DNA of 44,545 nucleotides, taken from positions 1-44,545 of the forward strand of contig CANISR010000008.1 in assembly GCA_947470105.1 (NCBI GenBank), read 5' to 3'. Below are positions 39,164 to 44,545 of this stretch, piece by piece (position 1 is the stretch's first letter; each line of letters begins with the position of its first letter). The DNA is from Fidelibacterota bacterium (GTDB lineage Bacteria > Pseudomonadota > Alphaproteobacteria > Rhodospirillales > Rhodospirillaceae). Under the pieces are notes generated by a model. That model saw nothing but the letters and a program-made list of their open reading frames with translations. It was not told where the DNA came from and searched no databases. The translations under genes were made by a program, and so were the position numbers.

Positions 39164-40429
39164 ATGCCGGAAATCAAAGTGCCCACCCTTGGGGAATCGG
39201 TCACGGAAGCCACGGTTGCGAAGTGGTTCAAGAAAGTCGGCGATGCGGTCGCCATGGATGAGCCGGTCGTCGAGCTGGAGACCGATAAGGTCACCGTCGA
39301 AGTGCGCGCCGAAAGCGCCGGAACGCTGTCCGAAGTCGTCGCCGCTGAAGGTTCGGAAGTCGGTGTCGGCGCCGTACTCGGTGTGATCGGCGCCGCCGGC
39401 GCCGCCGCGGCGCCCGCCAAAAAAGCTGAAGCGCCGGCCAAAGCTGCGCCCGCCGCTGCTCCCGCCCCGAAGGCGGCCGCAACACCCGCCCCGGCGCCGA
39501 AGGCAGCGCCTGCGCCTGCGCCGAAACCGGCGCCCGCCGCCGCCAAGCCAGCCATTGAGTCGGACTACCCGCTGGCCCCTGCCGTGCGGCATCTCGTGGA
39601 AGATCACGGTCTCGACCCGAAGAAAATCCCCGCCACCGGCAAAGGCGGCCGCCTGACCAAGGCCGACGTGCTGGTCTATATCGCCGGCGGCGGCGAAGCG
39701 GCCCCGCGCGGCGTGCCCGATCGTGGCCCGGTCGAAGAGCGTGTCAAGATGACGCGCCTGCGCAAGAAAATCGCCGAGCGCCTCAAGGAAGCCCAGAACA
39801 CAGCGGCCATGCTCACCACCTTCAACGAGGCCGATATGTCGGCGGTGATGGGCCTGCGCAATAAGTTCAAGGATGGCTTCGAGAAGAAGCACGGCGTGAA
39901 GATGGGCTTCATGTCGTTCTTCGTGAAAGCCTGCGTCGCGGCGCTCAAGGAACTGCCGGCCATCAACGCTGAAATCCAGGGCGATGAACTGGTCTACAAG
40001 AACTACTACGACGTGGGCGTCGCCGTCGGCACGCCCAATGGCCTGGTGGTCCCGGTGGTGCGCAACTGCGACACCAAGTCTTTCGCCGAAATCGAAGCCG
40101 AGATTTCCGGCCTCGGACGCAAGGCCCGCGACGGCAAGCTGACCGTCGACGACATGACCGGCGGCACGTTCACCATCACCAATGGCGGCATCTACGGCTC
40201 GATGCTGTCGACCCCGATCCTGAACACGCCGCAATCGGGCATCCTGGGCGTGCACAATATCAAGCAGCGCGCGGTGGTGCTGGACGACGGCTCTATCGTG
40301 TCGCGGCCCATCATGTACCTGGCGCTGTCCTACGATCACCGTATCGTCGATGGCCGCGAAGCCGTCACCTTCCTGGTGCGGGTCAAGGAAGCCATCGAGG
40401 ACCCCAGCCGCCTGCTGGTTGAAGTCTGA
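39164..40429 (+). CDS. sucB: 2-oxoglutarate dehydrogenase E2 (dihydrolipoyl succinyltransferase)
   Basis: E2 forms the core of the complex and transfers the succinyl group to CoA. The 421-residue protein has one lipoyl domain (1-78) with the lipoylated K42 in ETDKVTVEV, a long Ala/Pro linker (about 85-128), a peripheral-subunit-binding domain (about 132-170) with [17 protein letters not shown], and the catalytic domain ending in [12 protein letters not shown] with H392 and D396. In the operon with sucA and lpd. Confidence 0.97.
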   Translation: MPEIKVPTLGESVTEATVAKWFKKVGDAVAMDEPVVELETDKVTVEVRAESAGTLSEVVAAEGSEVGVGAVLGVIGAAGAAAAPAKKAEAPAKAAPAAAPAPKAAATPAPAPKAAPAPAPKPAPAAAKPAIESDYPLAPAVRHLVEDHGLDPKKIPATGKGGRLTKADVLVYIAGGGEAAPRGVPDRGPVEERVKMTRLRKKIAERLKEAQNTAAMLTTFNEADMSAVMGLRNKFKDGFEKKHGVKMGFMSFFVKACVAALKELPAINAEIQGDELVYKNYYDVGVAVGTPNGLVVPVVRNCDTKSFAEIEAEISGLGRKARDGKLTVDDMTGGTFTITNGGIYGSMLSTPILNTPQSGILGVHNIKQRAVVLDDGSIVSRPIMYLALSYDHRIVDGREAVTFLVRVKEAIEDPSRLLVEV

Positions 40430-40455
40430 CGCATACTAAATAGATAGGACCAGCT

Positions 40456-41874
40456 ATGGCCGAGAATTTCGACGTCATCGTGATCGGCGGCGGGCCGGGC
40501 GGCTATGTCTGCGCCTTGCGTGCGGCGCAACTCGGCCTCAAGGCCGCCTGCGTGGAAAGCCGTGGGGCCCTGGGCGGCACCTGCACCAATGTGGGCTGCA
40601 TTCCGTCCAAGGCGTTGCTGCAGTCCTCGCATCTGTTCGAGGAAGCCAACCACACCTTCGCCGGGCACGGCATTAAGCTGAGCAAGGTCGAACTCGACCT
40701 GCCGACCATGATGGCCCGCAAGGACGATGTGGTGAAGCAGAACACCACCGGAATCGAGTTCCTGCTGAAGAAGAACAAGGTCGCCTACCTCAAAGGTTAC
40801 GGCCGTATCACCAAAGCCTCGCGCGGCGCCCACGAAGTGGCAGTGAAGGACGACGCGGGCACGGAAACCACCTACGTGACTAAATACGTGGTGATCGCCA
40901 CCGGGTCCGACGTCACGCCGCTGCCCGGAATCACCATCGACGAAAAGACCGTGGTGTCGTCCACCGGTGCGCTGAAGTTGGCCAAGGTCCCCAAGAGCAT
41001 GGTGGTGATCGGCGCCGGCGTCATCGGGCTGGAGATGGGTTCGGTCTGGCGCCGCCTCGGCACCGAAGTGACCGTGGTCGAATTCCTCGACGTCATCCTG
41101 CCGCCCATGGACGGCGAAATCCGCAAGCAGATGCAGCGAATCCTGGAAAAGCAGGGCATGAAGTTCAAGCTCGGCCACAAGGTGACCGAAGCCAAGCCCG
41201 GTAAAGACGGCGTCGTCGTCAAGATCGAACCCGCCAAGGGCGGGCCGGCGGAATCTCTGACTGCCGATATCGTGCTGGTGGCCGTGGGCCGCCGGCCGTT
41301 CACCGATGGTCTCGGGCTCAAAGAGGCCGGTGTGAAGGTGTCCAATCGCGGCTTCGTCGAAATCGACGAGCACCTCCAGACCAACGTCGAAGGCATTTTC
41401 GCCATCGGCGACGTGGTCGGGGGCCAGATGCTGGCGCATAAGGCCGAAGAAGAAGGCGTGGCGGTGGCGGAAATCATCGCTGGCCAGCCGGGCCATGTGA
41501 ATTACGATGTCATTGCCGGCGTGGTCTACACGTGGCCGGAAGTGGCGGGAATCGGCAAGACCGAGGAACAGCTCAAAGAAGCCGGCATCGCTTATAACGT
41601 CGGCAAATTCCCCTTCACCGCCAACGGCCGCGCCCGCGCCAATGGTGATACGGATGGTTTCGCCAAGATCCTCGCCGACCAGGCCACCGACCGCGTGCTC
41701 GGCTGCCACATCATCGGCCCCGCGGCCGGTGACCTTATTATGGAAGTAGCCGTGGCCATGGAGTTCGGCGCTTCGTCGGAAGACATCGCCCGCACCTGCC
41801 ACGCGCATCCGCAGTTGGGCGAAGTGGTGAAGGAAGCCGCGCTCGGGGCGAATAAGCGCGCGCTGCATATCTGA
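40456..41874 (+). CDS. lpdA: Dihydrolipoyl dehydrogenase (E3)
   Basis: E3 reoxidises the dihydrolipoyl arm with FAD and NAD. The 472-residue protein has [15 protein letters not shown] (9-23), the redox disulfide C43 and C48 in [12 protein letters not shown], the NAD-binding [16 protein letters not shown] segment, and the C-terminal [15 protein letters not shown] with the active-site His. Its place directly after sucB suggests it serves the 2-oxoglutarate complex first. A glycosyltransferase gene follows after 4 bp. Confidence 0.98.
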   Translation: MAENFDVIVIGGGPGGYVCALRAAQLGLKAACVESRGALGGTCTNVGCIPSKALLQSSHLFEEANHTFAGHGIKLSKVELDLPTMMARKDDVVKQNTTGIEFLLKKNKVAYLKGYGRITKASRGAHEVAVKDDAGTETTYVTKYVVIATGSDVTPLPGITIDEKTVVSSTGALKLAKVPKSMVVIGAGVIGLEMGSVWRRLGTEVTVVEFLDVILPPMDGEIRKQMQRILEKQGMKFKLGHKVTEAKPGKDGVVVKIEPAKGGPAESLTADIVLVAVGRRPFTDGLGLKEAGVKVSNRGFVEIDEHLQTNVEGIFAIGDVVGGQMLAHKAEEEGVAVAEIIAGQPGHVNYDVIAGVVYTWPEVAGIGKTEEQLKEAGIAYNVGKFPFTANGRARANGDTDGFAKILADQATDRVLGCHIIGPAAGDLIMEVAVAMEFGASSEDIARTCHAHPQLGEVVKEAALGANKRALHI

Positions 41875-41878
41875 TCCG

Positions 41879-42661
41879 ATGGCGCGACGGGGAACGCCGT
41901 CTGCTGTCATCATCATCCCGGCCTATAAAGCCGCGAAGACCCTCGACCGTACGCTGGAAAGCGCGGTCGCGTCATTGCGCCAGTACACCGATACCGAAGG
42001 CCAGCCACTGAACGCGGAGATCGTGGTGGTGGACGATTGTTCGCCGGACGCCACCCCGGACATCGTCACGGCCTGGAGTAAACGCGATCCCGCTGTTCGC
42101 CTGATCCGTAACGCCGTCAACCGCGGCCCCGGGTTTTCGCGCAACGAGGGCGTGCGCAAGACCAGCGGAAATTTCCTGTTTTTCCTCGATTCCGACGACG
42201 TCTTCTATCCCAATCATGTTTCGGTCTGCGTCAGCGCGCTGCGCGCCGACGAATCCGTGGGCTACGTCTTTACCCGCATGAAGGTGGACATGCCCATGCA
42301 TCCGGACTGGCTGCCGTCCCTGGATGAAAGCAATCCCATCAACTTTTGCCTGCGCCGGGTGTGGCACGACATGATCCTGGGCTTCCCCGAGGAGCCTGAT
42401 TTCAATACCTATCGGACGGAAGACACCCTTTACCGCATGTGCCTGCGCCGCCTGGTGCAGCACAAGAAGCTCGACGTGGTCACCTGCGAGCAATTCGTCT
42501 CGCCCGGAAACGCCCTCGACCGCCAGAAGCATAAGTTCGCGCTGTCGATGGATGCGTGGAACAAGTCCAATATCGACGATGGCTTCGTGCTCACGCCGCA
42601 GATGGAGCAGGTCTTGGAAAGCCGCATGGCGCACATCCAGAAACTCCTGACGCGGGCCTGA
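41879..42661 (+). CDS. Family 2 glycosyltransferase
   Basis: The 260-residue GT-A protein has VIIIPAYKAAKTLDRTLESA at 10-29, the nucleotide-sugar motif VVVDDCSPD (49-57), NRGPGFSRNEGVRKTSG and the DxD-type LDSDD (103-107). No membrane segment is seen. Donor and acceptor are unknown; cell-surface polysaccharide or lipid is likely. It starts 4 bp after lpd without a clear ribosome-binding site, so it is probably translated by coupling within the lpd transcript. A rhomboid gene follows after 4 bp. Confidence 0.88.
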   Translation: MARRGTPSAVIIIPAYKAAKTLDRTLESAVASLRQYTDTEGQPLNAEIVVVDDCSPDATPDIVTAWSKRDPAVRLIRNAVNRGPGFSRNEGVRKTSGNFLFFLDSDDVFYPNHVSVCVSALRADESVGYVFTRMKVDMPMHPDWLPSLDESNPINFCLRRVWHDMILGFPEEPDFNTYRTEDTLYRMCLRRLVQHKKLDVVTCEQFVSPGNALDRQKHKFALSMDAWNKSNIDDGFVLTPQMEQVLESRMAHIQKLLTRA

Positions 42662-42665
42662 GGGA

Positions 42666-43439
42666 ATGTTCTTTCCCTACGGCGACGACAATCCCCACAC
42701 CACCCGGCCGTTCGTCAATTACGCCCTGATCGGGATCTGTGTGGTGGTGTTTCTGTGGGAAGTCTCCACGGGTGAGAAGGGCCAGCAAGCGATCACCTAT
42801 ATTTTCGGCCTGATCCCCGCGCATTTGTTCGGCACCAGCGTCCCAGCGCCCGGCCTTCCCGCCATCGCGCCGTGGATGACCATTTTCACGTCGATGTTTC
42901 TCCACGGCGGCTGGATGCACCTGATAGGTAACATGGTTTACCTGTGGATCTTCGGCGACAACATCGAGCATTCCCTCGGCCACGTCCGCTATCTGGTGTT
43001 TTATCTGATTTGCGGAATTGCGGCGGCCTTCGCGCAAAGCATTTCCGCGCCCACGTCCGAGGTGCCGATGGTGGGCGCCTCAGGCGCCATCTCGGGCATT
43101 CTCGGCGCCTACCTGGTCCTGCACCCGCGCGCGAACATCAAAGTCTTTGTGTTCATGATCATCATCACCACCATCAACCTGCCAGCGTATATCGTGCTGG
43201 GCGGATGGTTCGTGATGCAGCTCTTGAGTTCAGCCCAGGTCAACGCTGGTGAGGCGGGTGTCGCCTTCCTCGCTCATATCGGCGGCTTCGTGGCAGGCGC
43301 CGTGCTGATATTTTTTTTCCGGCCCAAGTCGGTGCGGGTATTCCAGCCGGCCCACTCGAGGGCTTTCGCGGTCGAGCGCCGGCCTTATCGGCGGGGCTCG
43401 GTTCCGGACGCCGGCTCACGCCGCGGGCCCTGGGGTTAG
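42666..43439 (+). CDS. Rhomboid-family intramembrane serine protease
   Basis: The 257-residue membrane protein has about six helices and the rhomboid catalytic features: HLIGNMVYLWIFG with N89, the nucleophile S139 in GASGAISGILGAYL, and H204 in FLAHIGGFVAG. Rhomboids cut transmembrane helices of other proteins inside the membrane; the substrate is unknown. The last 40 residues form a basic, Arg/Pro-rich cytoplasmic tail. Last gene of the lpd-GT2-rhomboid run; its stop overlaps the convergent PhyH gene's stop (bases 43436-43439). Confidence 0.92.
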   Translation: MFFPYGDDNPHTTRPFVNYALIGICVVVFLWEVSTGEKGQQAITYIFGLIPAHLFGTSVPAPGLPAIAPWMTIFTSMFLHGGWMHLIGNMVYLWIFGDNIEHSLGHVRYLVFYLICGIAAAFAQSISAPTSEVPMVGASGAISGILGAYLVLHPRANIKVFVFMIIITTINLPAYIVLGGWFVMQLLSSAQVNAGEAGVAFLAHIGGFVAGAVLIFFFRPKSVRVFQPAHSRAFAVERRPYRRGSVPDAGSRRGPWG

Positions 43440-44545
43440 CTCCGGCGGCTGGTATTCACCCGGCTCTGGAGGGCGGCGATGATGTCTCGCACGGCCGAGT
43501 CGACGGCTGCGTCTTTCGAACCGGCGTTTTCAAACCGCGGCCGGTCGAACAGCGGAAAATGCGGTGAATATTCCACATGGGTAGAGAGAAGCGCGTGGAG
43601 CCGTTCGCGCACCGCGCGGATCATGGCTGCATCGAGTTTTTGCACCGGGTTGGGCCCGTCATTGGTGGCTAAGCTCATGGCAAGGGTCGTGATCAACGTG
43701 TCGTGCCGCATTGCTATGCCGTGCTCCTCCGCCATGCGCAGGGCGGACGGGTCATCGCCTCGGCTCACGAACCTTGCCTCCAGGCCGCTCGCTGTCGGCA
43801 TGGCGCGTTGCTTGATATAGAGGTCGATGTCCTCCTCCGGCGCGGCGTAGTCGAAAAACATGGCATTGCGGGGGCCCGGCGGTGGTGCGAACAGGCCGGG
43901 CGCCAGTTCGGCGAGCCTCCCTTCCACATTGGGATGCAGGGCGAGGGACGGGGCATCCCTGAACAGCTTTGCGCCGGCGCTATGGAAGGTCCTGAGATTC
44001 CAGACTACCAGATCACCCGGCTGGCTCGGAACATTGTGCAGCGGCCGTGAGCAGTCCATGTAGCTTACGCTCTGGCCGCCGACCTCCCGCTGAATCACCC
44101 GTCCATCGAGAAGGCGCGCATCCTTGTACAGAGCGGGATAGCCGCGATGAGACCCGACCAGTACCTTCAGCGCACCACTGGCGTTGCTGTAGTCGTTGAA
44201 ATAGATGCCAAACCGGTAGGCCCTGTAGATCGCATCCGTTGGGCTGCTCCAGTACGCCTTTATGTCGTGCGGCGCGCCGCGGGCGTCGCAATGGAGTTCG
44301 GCATAAGGATTGAGCGTATAGCCGCCGATAGCTTCCTCAAAATTGATGATGCCTTCGCCATCATAGACCAGCTGCGGGCCCAGCAAGGCGTGGGCTATGT
44401 CCAGGACGCGGGGATCGAAGTAGATGTTGCGCAGACGCGGGAGGGCAAGAAGGTCCGCCAGCGGCCGGCCGCCTGCGGACGCCGTCTCGGCCTTCATTCC
44501 AGCCAGCAGGCCGTCAAGATCCGCGGAAGTGAAGACGTTCTTGAC
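43436..44545 (-). CDS. PhyH-family (phytanoyl-CoA dioxygenase-like) protein, 5' end beyond window
   Basis: 369 residues are visible and the frame is still open at the window edge, upstream of the ATG at 44497 (VKNVFTSADLDGLLAG), so the true start lies outside. The protein resembles PhyH non-heme Fe(II)/2OG dioxygenases: YTLNPYAELHCDARG with a candidate H-x-D pair, FGIYFNDYSNASGALKVLVGSHR, and FHSAGAK with a candidate second His. The long C-terminal part (about the last 160 residues) goes beyond the usual double-stranded beta-helix and was not recognised. The substrate is unknown. Confidence 0.78.
   Translation of the reverse strand, partial: VKNVFTSADLDGLLAGMKAETASAGGRPLADLLALPRLRNIYFDPRVLDIAHALLGPQLVYDGEGIINFEEAIGGYTLNPYAELHCDARGAPHDIKAYWSSPTDAIYRAYRFGIYFNDYSNASGALKVLVGSHRGYPALYKDARLLDGRVIQREVGGQSVSYMDCSRPLHNVPSQPGDLVVWNLRTFHSAGAKLFRDAPSLALHPNVEGRLAELAPGLFAPPPGPRNAMFFDYAAPEEDIDLYIKQRAMPTASGLEARFVSRGDDPSALRMAEEHGIAMRHDTLITTLAMSLATNDGPNPVQKLDAAMIRAVRERLHALLSTHVEYSPHFPLFDRPRFENAGSKDAAVDSAVRDIIAALQSRVNTSRRS

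Noticed and set aside
40336-41916. A 526-codon minus-strand frame
   Set aside because: Antisense to lpd; His/Asp/Gly-rich mirror translation.

Overview
The window is GC-rich DNA from an alphaproteobacterium. The evidence is gene content and order: dapF-mtaB-ftsY, ffh-rpsP-rimM-trmD-rplS, argJ next to secA, sdhCDAB, and a mdh / sucCD / sucAB-lpd chain, with alphaproteobacterial-type residues such as the HHAQLG segment of SdhD. Family or genus cannot be fixed from the sequence alone. Nearly the whole window is chromosomal housekeeping. No tRNA, rRNA, CRISPR array, phage or intact insertion sequence was seen.

Layout. 1-0.9 kb: a truncated secreted-protein gene, then about 600 bp of degenerate sequence that may be a mobile-element relic. 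0.9-3.8 kb (minus strand): a YkgJ-type cysteine-cluster protein, an aspartate/glutamate racemase and a SulP transporter that has lost its STAS domain. 3.8-7.2 kb: an RluA-type pseudouridine synthase facing an argJ-mutT-MoCF operon. 7.2-11 kb: secA and a class I glutamine amidotransferase. 11-14.5 kb (minus): a VOC protein, dapF, mtaB and ftsY, with overlapping junctions in the last three. 14.6-18.2 kb: the SRP/ribosome operon, closed by a strong UUCG-loop terminator. 18.2-22.2 kb: a DUF962 protein, asd, a LysE-type exporter, a CoA-ester lyase and a low-complexity secreted protein.

From 22.5 to 41.9 kb lies most of the lower TCA cycle: sdhCDAB, mdh, sucCD, sucA, sucB and lpd. Other genes are interleaved: a lipoprotein/TPR pair, a DHH phosphoesterase, zapE, a ChaN-like lipoprotein and a 2OG-Fe(II) oxygenase. 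A PagL-like outer-membrane protein is coupled to sucD and followed by a TPR protein. Downstream of lpd are a family 2 glycosyltransferase and a rhomboid protease, converging on a PhyH-type dioxygenase cut by the window end.

No clearly new multi-gene system was found. The points most worth a second look are the PagL-like protein coupled to sucD with an apparently changed catalytic acid; the racemase coupled to a STAS-less SulP transporter beside a possible IS21-like end; a hairpin plus T7 tract just before sucC; and two small features in the lysE / CoA-lyase intergenic region (a start-site hairpin and a 14-bp tandem duplication carrying the ribosome-binding site). Promoter calls rest on matches to a TTGxxx-N16/17-TAxxxx pattern read by eye.
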